Origin: Clostridiales bacterium
GTDB taxonomy: Bacteria; Bacillota; Clostridia; Oscillospirales; Oscillospiraceae
Direction: 5' to 3'
DNA length: 64,000 nt
Assembly (NCBI GenBank): GCA_902363045.1
Contig: CABIYX010000010.1
Location: 1-64,000 of the forward strand
Under the pieces are notes generated by a model. The model searched no databases and was not told where the DNA came from. It was given only the letters and a program-made list of their open reading frames with translations. Shown here in pieces: positions 1 to 8,581 of the stretch. The translations under genes and the position numbers were made by a program. Each line of letters starts with the position of its first letter. Within the stretch, counting starts at the first letter, position 1.

Positions 1-28
1 CCTCTATTCCTATTTTAACAGATATGAA

Positions 29-67
29 AAAAGTAGACACTCACCCGCTTTGTGAGTGTCTACTTTT
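29..67. terminator. Bidirectional hairpin terminator
   Basis: A perfect 16-bp inverted repeat (29-44 with 52-67) has a 7-nt loop, A-rich 5' flank and T-rich 3' arm, so it could stop transcription from either side. It presumably ends a gene left of the window. Between 68 and 211 I see no gene. Confidence 0.7.
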
Positions 68-211
68 AGCTTACCAGATGCAACACACAAAATCGGGAAA
101 AGCGCTTTTTTGTGGAACATGGGAACCACTTCCTTTCTTTGTTTCTACTATCTATAACAAACGAGGAGCCTGATTTTGGACACCGATTTTAAAAATTTTT
201 TATTCAATGAT

Positions 212-254
212 AAAATAGTCCAAAGCCTTGCGCCGCAAGGCTTTGGACTATTTT
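212..254 (-). terminator. Rho-independent terminator of the sigma/anti-sigma operon
   Basis: A perfect 19-bp inverted repeat (212-230 with 236-254) with a 5-nt loop lies directly after the stop codon of the minus-strand gene ending at 259. On the minus strand the stem ends in TTTT. Confidence 0.8.
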
Positions 255-258
255 GAAT

Positions 259-939
259 TTATTTGATTCCTTCCGCGATTTTCTCCAATTCCTCCATAGG
301 AACTGTGCCAGACAAGATATATACAAGCTGTCCTTCCGTCCAGTGAATCGTACAATCCAGTCCTTTTATGATTCCCAATGCTTTCTGACCATGGACCGTT
401 AGATCAATCCGTTCTGCATCCTCCGTATCCAATCCAAGCAGCATTTCTGTACCATCTTCAACCAAAATCTGGCTTAAATCCATAAAATCTCCATCCAGCG
501 ATTCATAATACACATAAAATTCGATCGCATCTTGTTCTCTGTACTGCTCCTCCATCCCCTCCGGCAGATAGGTAAACCGCACCTCTCCCGGCTGACCACT
601 TGCTGGCAGATCGGAGGTATACCGGAACTCGGTAAACTCCTGGAGCACCTCCACCACCACCCGGAGCACCTGCTCCCGGAAGGAGGCGTCCACCGTCATC
701 AGGCAGGAGAAGGACAGGGTAAGGAAGACCAGAGCATACGCCGCCGCCCGTCGGGCACAACGGAGGGCGGCGGTGACGGCGGGGGAGCGTCTCTGCCGTC
801 GGATCAGCCGCTCCATCCGCCGCCGGAATTTTGGGGAGAAGGGATGCTCTGGCACGATGTCCGGCGTCTCCGACGCCAGCCACATAGCCCCCGCATCCGG
901 GGCGTACCTGTCCAGCAGCTCGTCCAGTGCGTCCTTCAT
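259..939 (-). CDS. Membrane anti-sigma factor-like protein (DUF4367-like)
   Basis: 226 residues. A basic, cytoplasmic N-terminal part of about 60 residues is followed by one membrane segment (about 65-84) and an extracellular C-terminal domain (about 110-226) resembling the DUF4367 domain found in Firmicutes sigma-linked membrane proteins. The start overlaps the stop of the upstream sigma factor by 4 nt (ATGA type), so the two are translationally coupled. No zinc-binding HxxxCxxC anti-sigma motif is visible. By position and topology it should hold the ECF sigma factor at the membrane and release it on an envelope signal. That role is inferred from context, not from a catalytic motif. Confidence 0.7.
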   Translation of the reverse strand: MKDALDELLDRYAPDAGAMWLASETPDIVPEHPFSPKFRRRMERLIRRQRRSPAVTAALRCARRAAAYALVFLTLSFSCLMTVDASFREQVLRVVVEVLQEFTEFRYTSDLPASGQPGEVRFTYLPEGMEEQYREQDAIEFYVYYESLDGDFMDLSQILVEDGTEMLLGLDTEDAERIDLTVHGQKALGIIKGLDCTIHWTEGQLVYILSGTVPMEELEKIAEGIK

Positions 940-1475
940 ACCTCGATCCCCTCCTCTCTCAGCCGCTCCCGCAGCTTCTCCTTAGCTCTCTGGAGGGCCC
1001 GTGACACCGCCCCCGGCTTCATCCCCATCAGTCCGGCGATCTCCCGGTCGGAAAACCCCTGCCAGTGCTTCAGCAGGATCAATTCCCGTTCCCGGTCAGG
1101 CAGGGCGGCAATGGCCCGGGCCACCGCGTCCCCCTCCTCCGGCCCCTCGGGGGCCCAGGCCCCGGAGGCCCCCAGCGCCTCTTCCTCCAGGGGCAGGCCC
1201 CTCCGGCGGTGCTGGCGGTTGTACTCGTTGATGGCTGTCCTCTCAACTATTAGAACCACGAAGGCCCGCGTTTTTGGACACACCGGCTCAGAAATTTTTT
1301 CGATGTGCTCCGCGATCCTCACAAAGGCATTGTGGACCGCGTCCTCCGCGTCCCGTTCCTCCCGCAGGATACGATACGCAACGTAGTACATCAAATTTTT
1401 ATACTGTTCGTATATGATCTCGAACTTATTCCGGTCCTCCGGGCCCTCGATCATGGACAGATAGACCAGCACCAT
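936..1475 (-). CDS. ECF-type RNA polymerase sigma factor
   Basis: 179 residues. Sigma region 2 spans about 23-62 (YEQYKNLMYYVAYRILRE, then acidic DAEDAVHNAF) and region 4 about 124-172 (ALPDRERELILLKHWQGFSD followed by an HTH). This is the compact two-domain layout of ECF sigma factors. A GGAGGGA Shine-Dalgarno precedes the ATG. It directs RNA polymerase to a small regulon, often including its own promoter, and pairs with the overlapping membrane anti-sigma gene. The stimulus cannot be read from sequence. It is separated from ftsZ by a terminator at 1500-1535. Confidence 0.88.
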   Translation of the reverse strand: MVLVYLSMIEGPEDRNKFEIIYEQYKNLMYYVAYRILREERDAEDAVHNAFVRIAEHIEKISEPVCPKTRAFVVLIVERTAINEYNRQHRRRGLPLEEEALGASGAWAPEGPEEGDAVARAIAALPDRERELILLKHWQGFSDREIAGLMGMKPGAVSRALQRAKEKLRERLREEGIEV

Positions 1476-1499
1476 ATTCCCTCCCTCCGCTGGAAAAAT

Positions 1500-1535
1500 A
1501 GCCCCGGAGCGCGGCTGAACCTTCGCTCCGGGGCT
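1500..1535 (-). terminator. Terminator after ftsZ
   Basis: A perfect 12-bp GC-rich stem (1500-1511 with 1524-1535) lies about 30 nt downstream of the ftsZ stop. On the minus strand it is followed by ATTTTTCC (tail to about 1490). It insulates ftsZ from the sigma operon. Confidence 0.82.
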
Positions 1536-1565
1536 GTATGATCCTTGATGCTGTTTGGGGCAGTC

Positions 1566-2717
1566 TCAGCGCTTGCGGCTGAAGATGCGCTCCAGGATGT
1601 CCCAGTCGTCGTCGCTGACGGCGGCCTTCTCCGGCTCGGGAGCCGGGGCGGCAGGGGCCTGGGTCTGGTACTGGGCAGCGGGGGAGGCGGCGCGCTGCTG
1701 CTCCTCCACCTTGGCGCCGGCGGCGGAGAAGGGCTTGGCCCCCATGGCGGCGGGCTCATCCTTCTCGTCAAAGCCGGTGGCGATGACGGTGACTCTCAGC
1801 TCGTCCTCCAAGCTGTCGTCAAAGGCCGCGCCGAAGATGATGTTGGCGTCGGGGTGGGCGGCCTCCTGCACCAGGTTGGCGGCGGTCTCCACCTCCTCCA
1901 GCCCGATGTCCATCGAGCCGGTGACGTTGATGAGCACGCCCCGCGCCCCGTTGATGGAGGTCTCCAGCAGGGGGCTGGAAATGGCCATCTTGGCGGCCGC
2001 CTCCGCCTTGTCCTTACCCGCGGCACGGCCCACGCCCATGTGGGCCCGGCCCGCGTCCTTCATCACGGCGGACACGTCGGCAAAGTCCAGGTTGATGAAC
2101 CCGGTGTTCTTGATGAGGTCGGAGATGGACTGCACGGCCTGCTGAAGCACGTCATCGGCGATCTCAAAGGCGTTCTGCATGGTGATCTTGGTGTCGCTGG
2201 CCAACTTCAGCCGCTCGTTGGGAATGATGACCAGGGAGTCCACCTTATTGCGCAGCTCAGCGATGCCGCCCTCGGCCTGCTTCATGCGGCGGCTGCCCTC
2301 GAACCGGAAGGGCTTGGTGACCACGCCCACGGTGAGGATGTCCTGCTCCTTGGCGATGTCGGCCACGATGGGGGCCGCGCCGGTGCCGGTGCCGCCGCCC
2401 ATGCCGGCGGTGATAAACACCATATTGGCCCCCTCCAGGGCCTTGGCGATCTGGGTGCGGCTCTCCTCCGCGGACTTGCGCCCCACCTCCGGATCAGAGC
2501 CCGCGCCCTGCCCCTGGGTCAGCTTCTCGCCGATCTGGATCTTATAGGTCGCCGCCGACATGGTCAGCGCCTGCTTATCGGTATTCACCGCAATAAAATC
2601 AACACCCTTAGTGCCCGTATGCACCATCCGGTTGACAACGTTGTTTCCGCCGCCGCCAACACCGATCACTTTGATGTTTACCACACTCTCGGGTCCCATA
2701 TCCATTCCGAAGGCCAT
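1566..2717 (-). CDS. ftsZ: Cell division protein FtsZ
   Basis: 383 residues, normal FtsZ length. The tubulin signature GGGTGTG is at 107-113, the N-terminal nucleotide-binding GVGGGGNN at about 19-26, and the catalytic T7-type loop NAFEIADD in the middle. A disordered Ala/Pro/Glu-rich linker leads to the C-terminal peptide [14 protein letters not shown], the usual docking tail for membrane tethers and regulators. FtsZ is the GTP-dependent ring polymer of cytokinesis. AGGAGG lies upstream of the ATG. It is the last gene of the dcw region but has its own promoter (2792-2820) and terminator. ftsA, often the upstream neighbour, is absent here, so SepF or another tether is probably used (inference). 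Confidence 0.98.
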   Translation of the reverse strand: MAFGMDMGPESVVNIKVIGVGGGGNNVVNRMVHTGTKGVDFIAVNTDKQALTMSAATYKIQIGEKLTQGQGAGSDPEVGRKSAEESRTQIAKALEGANMVFITAGMGGGTGTGAAPIVADIAKEQDILTVGVVTKPFRFEGSRRMKQAEGGIAELRNKVDSLVIIPNERLKLASDTKITMQNAFEIADDVLQQAVQSISDLIKNTGFINLDFADVSAVMKDAGRAHMGVGRAAGKDKAEAAAKMAISSPLLETSINGARGVLINVTGSMDIGLEEVETAANLVQEAAHPDANIIFGAAFDDSLEDELRVTVIATGFDEKDEPAAMGAKPFSAAGAKVEEQQRAASPAAQYQTQAPAAPAPEPEKAAVSDDDWDILERIFSRKR

Positions 2718-2791
2718 GGCCGTTCCTCCTAAGTATAAATTAAAATCCGTCAGATAAGACCAGATCCGTAATCAAGGCTATACCTTGATTC

Positions 2792-2820
2792 ATTGTATCG
2801 CTCTTTTCCAGCCTGGTCAA
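2792..2820 (-). promoter_or_regulatory. ftsZ promoter (TTGACC-17-TACAAT)
   Basis: On the minus strand TTGACC (2815-2820) and TACAAT (2792-2797) are 17 bp apart, 75 nt upstream of the ftsZ start. An 8-bp inverted repeat with AATCAAGG arms (about 2771-2790) falls in the 5' leader and may shape the mRNA. Confidence 0.7.
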
Positions 2821-2857
2821 GAGAAAATGCTGGAAAATAGGAAACTTTCCCACATAT

Positions 2858-3733
2858 TCAGCCGCTTGCCGGGGTGAAGGCGGCGTCATACTCCTCCTGG
2901 GTCAGGTCCATGATCCCGGCGGCCTGCTCGCCCCGGGTCTGGACCGTGTCCTCCACCGCCAGGGCCAGCACGCCAAGGGAGTGGTCCAGGTCCTTATCCA
3001 GGGGGATCCGCGCCTCGAACCGCTCCCGGTACACCATGGAGATCCAGGTGCTGTGGGTCAGGTCGATGGAGCCCACCTGCTCCAGCATCCCCGCCCGCTC
3101 CAGGGCGGACAGAAGCTTTTTCAGGGTCTCCAGCCGCTCCTGCTGGCTCTGGGACACGGCCATCTGCTCCCCCGCCCGGGGGGAGAGGACGGTCAGCCCG
3201 GTCACCGGGATGGCCCCGGAGCCTTCCCCGGCCTCCTCCAGCAGCTTGCCCGCCGCGTTGATGAGCCAGGGGGCTGTGGCCGCGGTCCCCTGCTCCTCCG
3301 GCGCCTCCGGAGCTTCTTCGGAGGACTTGTCCCCCTCCTGCTCCCCATCGGGGGGCTCCGCCGTCTCCGGGTCGGCGTAGACCTCCACCCGGGCGGCGGC
3401 GGCCCACTCCTTCACTGTGAAGGTCAGGGTGCTGGGCAGGCCGCGCTGCACCGCCACGTCCCCGATATAGGGCAGCTGCTGCCGGATGCGCTGGGACACC
3501 TGGTTCTTGTTCATGCGAAACAGGTTATCCCCCACCGCCACGCCGGAGGCCGCGATGACCTCCTCCGGCGTGTACCGGCTGCTGCCCACCACCGCGATGG
3601 TCTCCACCTGGAAAAACACCGTGGCCCCCACCGTCAGAGCGACCGCCAGGGCCGCCCCGCACAGCAGCTTGAACAGCAGGCCCATCCGCCGCCGGCCATG
3701 CTTTCGTTTTCGATTGTGTCGCGCTGATACCAT
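2858..3733 (-). CDS. ftsQ: Cell division protein FtsQ/DivIB with POTRA domain
   Basis: 291 residues. A basic cytoplasmic tail (1-18) is followed by a single membrane segment (about 19-44) and a POTRA domain (about 45-115, from FQVETIAVVG to LTFTVKEW). FtsQ/DivIB links FtsL/DivIC to the divisome and regulates septal synthesis. An unusual acidic, Pro/Glu-rich insertion of about 35 residues (about 123-157) separates POTRA from the beta domain and is probably a flexible linker. It follows murA by 48 nt and is the last gene of the mraZ-led operon. AGGAG precedes the ATG. Confidence 0.9.
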   Translation of the reverse strand: MVSARHNRKRKHGRRRMGLLFKLLCGAALAVALTVGATVFFQVETIAVVGSSRYTPEEVIAASGVAVGDNLFRMNKNQVSQRIRQQLPYIGDVAVQRGLPSTLTFTVKEWAAAARVEVYADPETAEPPDGEQEGDKSSEEAPEAPEEQGTAATAPWLINAAGKLLEEAGEGSGAIPVTGLTVLSPRAGEQMAVSQSQQERLETLKKLLSALERAGMLEQVGSIDLTHSTWISMVYRERFEARIPLDKDLDHSLGVLALAVEDTVQTRGEQAAGIMDLTQEEYDAAFTPASG

Positions 3734-3781
3734 CGTCTTCTCCTGTCGCCCCGGTCCCTGCCGGGGGTGTGTCCACGGGTG

Positions 3782-5035
3782 TTACAGCCGGGTCCGAATG
3801 TCCGCCCCCAGGGCGGCCAGGCCGTCGTCCAGTCCCTGATAGCCCCGGCGGATGTGGTTCAGGCCGCTCACACGGCTGACTCCCTCCGCTCCCAGGGCGG
3901 CCACCACCAGAGCGGCCCCGCCCCGCAGGTCGGTGCTCCGCACATCCGCTCCGTGGAGGCGGCTTCCGGTGACCACGGCCACCCGGCCGGCCAGCTGAAT
4001 GTCCGCCCCCATGCGGGCCAGCTCATCCACATGGCGGTACCGGCTGTCGAACATATTCTCCACGATCATGGTGGTACCCGTCCCCCCGGCCAGAGCCGCC
4101 ATCAGGATGGCCTGGGCATCGGTGGGAAAGCCGGGATAGGGCGCGGTGCGCACGGTTCGGATGCCCCACATCCGGCCGGAGGCGGCGATGGACAGCCCAT
4201 CCCCGTCGGTGCGGAGGCGGCAGCCCGCCTCCTCCAGACAGCAGCAGACCGCCGCCAGGTCTGCCGGTTCCACCCCCGTCAGACGCAGTTCTCCGCCCGC
4301 CGCGCCCACAGCGCATAAGTAGGTGGCGGCCGCGATGCGGTCGCCCATCACGGTGTGCACCGCCGGGTGGAGGGGCGCACCCCCCTGGATGGAGATCACC
4401 GGACTGCCCGCGCCGGACACCCGTGCCCCCATGGAATTCAGGAATTTCTGAAGGTCTACAATTTCCGGCTCCCGGGCAGCCCCCACAATGGTAGTCATCC
4501 CCTGGGCAGCGCAGGCCGCCAGCATGGCGTTCTCCGTGGCCCCCACGCTGGGGATGGAGAGACACAGTTCCCGGCCCGTCAGGCCTTTTCCACGGGTGCA
4601 GGTCAGCCGCCCCTGCTCCTCTGCGATCTCCGCCCCTAACCCCCGCAGGGCGGCCAGATGGAGGTCGATGGGCCGGGGCCCCAGCTCGCAGCCCCCCGGA
4701 TAGGACAGCTCCGCCCGGCCTAGCCGGGCCAGCAGCGCCCCCAGAAAGATCACTGAGGAGCGCATCTCCCTCATCAGCCGGTCGGGGATCCCGCAGCCGG
4801 TCAGCTGGGACGCGTCGATCAGAACATCAGTTCCCTCCCGCACCGCCCCGCATCCCAGCAGGCGCAGGATCTCCAGCGCGGCGGTCACGTCGGACAGGTC
4901 GGGACAGTTGCGGATCACACTCTGGCCCGGGGCCAGAAGGGCGGCGGCCAAAATGGGCAGGGCGCTGTTTTTGGCCCCCTGTACCCGCAGCTCACCCCGG
5001 AGGGGCCGCCCGCCGCAGATCTCATAAAAACTCAT
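3782..5035 (-). CDS. murA: UDP-N-acetylglucosamine 1-carboxyvinyltransferase (MurA)
   Basis: 417 residues, full length. It transfers enolpyruvate from PEP to UDP-GlcNAc, the first committed cytoplasmic step of peptidoglycan synthesis. Visible are the UDP-GlcNAc-binding Lys22 in AKNSALPILAA and the catalytic loop GGCELGPRPIDLHL with Cys116, the residue alkylated by fosfomycin, so a sensitive-type enzyme is expected. The gene sits between murG and ftsQ, where murB or murC is found in many Firmicutes. GGAGG is about 8 nt before the ATG. Confidence 0.96.
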   Translation of the reverse strand: MSFYEICGGRPLRGELRVQGAKNSALPILAAALLAPGQSVIRNCPDLSDVTAALEILRLLGCGAVREGTDVLIDASQLTGCGIPDRLMREMRSSVIFLGALLARLGRAELSYPGGCELGPRPIDLHLAALRGLGAEIAEEQGRLTCTRGKGLTGRELCLSIPSVGATENAMLAACAAQGMTTIVGAAREPEIVDLQKFLNSMGARVSGAGSPVISIQGGAPLHPAVHTVMGDRIAAATYLCAVGAAGGELRLTGVEPADLAAVCCCLEEAGCRLRTDGDGLSIAASGRMWGIRTVRTAPYPGFPTDAQAILMAALAGGTGTTMIVENMFDSRYRHVDELARMGADIQLAGRVAVVTGSRLHGADVRSTDLRGGAALVVAALGAEGVSRVSGLNHIRRGYQGLDDGLAALGADIRTRL

Positions 5036-5087
5036 GGGATAGCCTCCGTTTTCTGGTTGGATTCAGGCTATCCTATGCCAATGGGCG

Positions 5088-6221
5088 TTATTTGGTCCGC
5101 CGGGCCTCCATGATCTCCCGCAGGGTCTGATAGATCTTCTCCCCCGCGTCCGGGACGGCCATGGAATTCAGGGCCCGGACCATCTCCTCCCGCCGGGACC
5201 GGTCCCGGAGCAGGCCGTCCGCCTGTTCGTACAGGGCGTCCCCCTGGCAGTCCTTTTCCAGCAGCAGCACCGCCGCCCCCTGGCTGGCCAGCACCCGGGC
5301 GTTTTTCTCCTGGTGGTTGGCGGTGACGTTGGGGGAGGGGACCAGGATGGAGGGCTTGGCAATGGCGGTCAGTTCGGAGATGGTGGACGCCCCCGCCCGG
5401 CACAGAACCACATCGGCGGCGGCCATGACCAGAGACATATCATAGATGTATTCCCGGAGTTCCACCCCGTTGTCCCCCAGCTTCAGCCCCCGGCGGAGCA
5501 GCTCCTCCTGCATCCAGGCAAAGTCCCGGCCCGCCCCGTGGATGTGGCGGTATGGGGCCCCCTCGTAGCACTCCTTGGCGATGAAGTCCGCCATACGGCG
5601 GTTCATGGCCTCTGCCCCCAAAGATCCCCAGTAGGACAGGAGCAGGGGCCGGTCATCGGTGAAGCCCAGCTTCTCCCGGGCCTCCTGCCGGGTATAGCGG
5701 AAGAAATCCCCCCGCACCGGGGTGCCCGTGACTACTACCTTCTCCGGGTGGTCGTAGTGGGAGCGGCTCTCCTCAAAGCCCACCATCACGCAGTCCACCA
5801 CCTTGGACAGGGCCTTGGTGGTCAGACCGGGGACGGCGTTGGACTCGTGGACCGCTGTGGGGATATGCCGCCGGGCGGCCTCCTTCACCACGGGGAAGGA
5901 GGCGTATCCCCCCGTCCCCACCACCAGGTCGGGGCGGAACTCATCCACGATCCGCCGGGCCTGCTTCTGGGAGGTGTACATATTCCGCAGAGTGCCCAGG
6001 TTGTGGGCGATGTCCGCCGGGGCCAGGGAGCGGTGGAAGTTGGTGATCCGCACCGTCTCGATGGGGTAGCCCTCCTTGGGCACCAGGCGGGTCTCCATGC
6101 CGCCGTCCGCCCCCACAAAGAGCACCCGGCAGCCCGGCTCCCGCTCCTGGAAGATCCGGGCCAGCGCCACCGCGGGATTTACGTGTCCCGCAGTCCCGCC
6201 ACAGGTAAATAGGATGTTCAA
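5088..6221 (-). CDS. murG: Lipid II synthase MurG
   Basis: 377 residues if started at TTG 6221, which gives the family N-terminus MNILFTCGGTAGHVNPA with GAGGTG 6 nt upstream. A GTG at 6230 would add three residues. The G-loop GGTAGH near the N-terminus and the C-terminal donor-site motif (GAGASTISELTAI ... NHQEKNA) are intact. MurG adds GlcNAc to lipid I at the inner membrane face, giving lipid II. It lies between ftsW and murA, matching the order of use of its product by FtsW/FtsI. Confidence 0.95.
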   Translation of the reverse strand: MNILFTCGGTAGHVNPAVALARIFQEREPGCRVLFVGADGGMETRLVPKEGYPIETVRITNFHRSLAPADIAHNLGTLRNMYTSQKQARRIVDEFRPDLVVGTGGYASFPVVKEAARRHIPTAVHESNAVPGLTTKALSKVVDCVMVGFEESRSHYDHPEKVVVTGTPVRGDFFRYTRQEAREKLGFTDDRPLLLSYWGSLGAEAMNRRMADFIAKECYEGAPYRHIHGAGRDFAWMQEELLRRGLKLGDNGVELREYIYDMSLVMAAADVVLCRAGASTISELTAIAKPSILVPSPNVTANHQEKNARVLASQGAAVLLLEKDCQGDALYEQADGLLRDRSRREEMVRALNSMAVPDAGEKIYQTLREIMEARRTK

Positions 6222-6280
6222 ATTGACCACCTCAGGTAGTATTTTTTATAAAAATAACTTTTTGTATTTACATTCATCTG

Positions 6281-7477
6281 CTAATCGTGCTTGGGAGGCG
6301 GGATCTGACGGGAGATGCTCAGCACCATCCCCATCTCGCCCAGCTGGATCATCAGGGCGGTCCCGCCATAGCTGAAGAACGGGAGGGAGATCCCCGTGTT
6401 GGGGATCAGGTTGGTGACCACGCCGATGTTCAAAAACACCTGCACCGCCAGCAGGGTGATGATCCCCACGATGGTGAGGGCTCCGAATTTGTCCCGGGCG
6501 TTGAGGGCCAGCCAGTACCCCCGCAGGATCAGCAGGGCGAACAGGACCAGCACCACCAGTCCGCCCACAAAGCCCAGCTCCTCCACCACGATGGGGAACA
6601 CGAAGTCGTTCTCCGGCTCCGGGATATACAGCATCTTCTGGACGCTTTCCCCCAGTCCCCGGCCCAGCATCCCGCCGGAGCCGATGGCAATGAGGGACTG
6701 CACGGTCTGATAGCCCAGGCCCTGCCGCTGGCTCCAGGGATCCAGCCACAGGTTGATGCGGTTGGTCATATAGGGGGTCATGGTGATGACGATCCACAGC
6801 AGGCTGCCCACGCCGGTGATCCCGGCCACGAACCAGCCCCAGTGGATCCCGGCGGCAAACAGCACCGAGGCGCCCCCCGCCAGCACCAGGATGGTGCCCG
6901 ACATATGGGGCTGCTTCAGCATCAGGGCCGCGACCAGCAGCAGGATGGCGCCGTAGGGTACCAGCTCCAGAAATCCGACGCGCTCCAGACGGTTGAGCAT
7001 CCGCCCGGTAAAGGTCCGGTTGGTATAGCGCTTGTGCTTCTCTGTATCCCGCTTGCACAGCCGGGCGGCAAAGAAGAGGATGACCGCGATCTTGGCAAAC
7101 TCCGAGGGCTGGAACTCGATGCCCAGCTTCAGCCACCGCCTGGCCTGATTGTGGGTCACTCCCAGGGGGGTGAACACCAGGACCAGCAGGATGATGGAGC
7201 CGATCAGGGCGGGCACGGACATCCACCGGAAGGTCTGATAATTGATCTTGGAGACCACGAACATCCCAACCACGCCCACCGCCCCAAACAGCGCCTGACG
7301 CGAGATATAGGTCAGCGGGTCGCCTTCTGTATAATAGGCGGTGGCATAGGAGGCGGAGAACATCATGATCAGCCCGATCCCCAGCAGCAGCAGCACCAGC
7401 ATGAGGAAGGGCAGGTCCAGGGGCCCCCGGGCCAGCTGTTCCTCCACCGTCAGATCTCGTTTTGGCTTTCGGGCCAT
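6281..7477 (-). CDS. ftsW: SEDS-family septal glycosyltransferase FtsW
   Basis: 398 residues with about ten hydrophobic membrane segments. Typical SEDS features are present: FSASYATAYY in the first helix pair, the large extracellular loop with the INLWLDPWSQRQGLGYQTVQS stretch, and a C-terminal PNTGISLPFFSYGGTALM signature. FtsW polymerises lipid II at the septum with its partner class B PBP, here the upstream ftsI. The SpoVE paralogue is very similar and cannot be excluded, but position in the dcw operon favours FtsW. GAGGAGGAG precedes the ATG. Confidence 0.93.
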   Translation of the reverse strand: MARKPKRDLTVEEQLARGPLDLPFLMLVLLLLGIGLIMMFSASYATAYYTEGDPLTYISRQALFGAVGVVGMFVVSKINYQTFRWMSVPALIGSIILLVLVFTPLGVTHNQARRWLKLGIEFQPSEFAKIAVILFFAARLCKRDTEKHKRYTNRTFTGRMLNRLERVGFLELVPYGAILLLVAALMLKQPHMSGTILVLAGGASVLFAAGIHWGWFVAGITGVGSLLWIVITMTPYMTNRINLWLDPWSQRQGLGYQTVQSLIAIGSGGMLGRGLGESVQKMLYIPEPENDFVFPIVVEELGFVGGLVVLVLFALLILRGYWLALNARDKFGALTIVGIITLLAVQVFLNIGVVTNLIPNTGISLPFFSYGGTALMIQLGEMGMVLSISRQIPPPKHD

Positions 7478-7520
7478 GGGGCTCCTCCTCTCCGTTCGGC
7501 CTGTGCGGCGCGTCCGCAGG

Positions 7521-8510
7521 TCACATGGGATACCGGTACATGACCCCCCAGAAGGCCAGCACGCACAGCAGCAGGGTCAGACCGGAAAAGACGCAGAACA
7601 GCTTGTTTTCGCTCCAGCCCCCCATCTCCAGATGGTGGTGCAGGGGTGCCATGCGGAAAAAGCGCTTTCCGCCGGTCTTCTTGAAATAGACCACCTGGAT
7701 GATGTCGGACAGCACCTCCACCACATAGATCAGGCCCACCACCGGGATGACCATGGGCAGGTCCAGGGCAAAGGCCATCCCGCACACCGCGCCCCCCAGG
7801 AACAGAGAGCCCGTGTCCCCCATGAACACCTTGGCGGGGTGGAAGTTATAGATCAGGAAGGCGGACAGCCCTCCGGCCATGGCGGCGGCGGCGGTGATCA
7901 GGTCGCTGCGGCCGTACCAGGCGGACACCGCCACATAGAACAGCATCACCGGGATGGTGACGCCGGTGGCCAGGCCGTCCACCCCGTCGGTGAGGTTCAC
8001 CGCGTTGACGGTGCCCACCATGACAAAGGCGGCGAACACCATATACACGATCCAGGGGATCCCCACGATCTCGATGTTCAGGAAGGGGATGTACAGGTCG
8101 GGGGTGAGGTAGCCGTCCCGCCGCAGCAGCACAGTGAAGGCAATGGCCGCCGCCAGCTGGAGCAGGAACTTCTGGGGGGCGGTCAGCCCCTCGTTGGCGT
8201 GGTGGCGGAGCTTTTGCAGGTCATCCACAAAGCCGATGGCTCCGAACACCAGGGCGAACAGAAACACCACCAGATGGTTGTGCAGCCCGTTTTGCAGGTC
8301 CTCCCACCCGGCGGTGAGCACGGCGATCCCGATGCCCAGAATGAACATCAGCCCGCCCATGGTGGGGGTGCCCTGCTTGGAGAGGTGCCAGGTGGGGCCG
8401 TCCTCCCGGATGGACTGGCCCGCCTTCAGCCGGCGGAGCACCGGGATCAGGATCTGTCCGGCGATGGCCGTGACGCCGAACGCCACAATAAAGCTGAGAA
8501 TGTATGTCAT
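7521..8510 (-). CDS. mraY: Phospho-MurNAc-pentapeptide transferase MraY
   Basis: 329 residues, ten predicted membrane helices. Characteristic MraY motifs are FVDDLQKL (Asp pair), NAVNLTDGVDGLA, FMGDTGSL and the histidine motif APLHHHLE near the C-terminus. It transfers phospho-MurNAc-pentapeptide to undecaprenyl phosphate to give lipid I. It lies between murE and ftsW. murF and murD, usual neighbours on either side, are missing. GGAGG is 10 nt before the ATG. Confidence 0.96.
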   Translation of the reverse strand: MTYILSFIVAFGVTAIAGQILIPVLRRLKAGQSIREDGPTWHLSKQGTPTMGGLMFILGIGIAVLTAGWEDLQNGLHNHLVVFLFALVFGAIGFVDDLQKLRHHANEGLTAPQKFLLQLAAAIAFTVLLRRDGYLTPDLYIPFLNIEIVGIPWIVYMVFAAFVMVGTVNAVNLTDGVDGLATGVTIPVMLFYVAVSAWYGRSDLITAAAAMAGGLSAFLIYNFHPAKVFMGDTGSLFLGGAVCGMAFALDLPMVIPVVGLIYVVEVLSDIIQVVYFKKTGGKRFFRMAPLHHHLEMGGWSENKLFCVFSGLTLLLCVLAFWGVMYRYPM

Positions 8511-8581
8511 CTTGTCAAAACCTCCAGGAGTTCTTTCTCTTGGGTACTGCGGAGGGTCCTCCGCGCTTGGGCAAGCTTATA

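Noticed and set aside
1545..2732. A 395-codon plus-strand open frame
   Set aside because: Antisense to ftsZ. No ribosome site and biased His/Gly/Leu composition.
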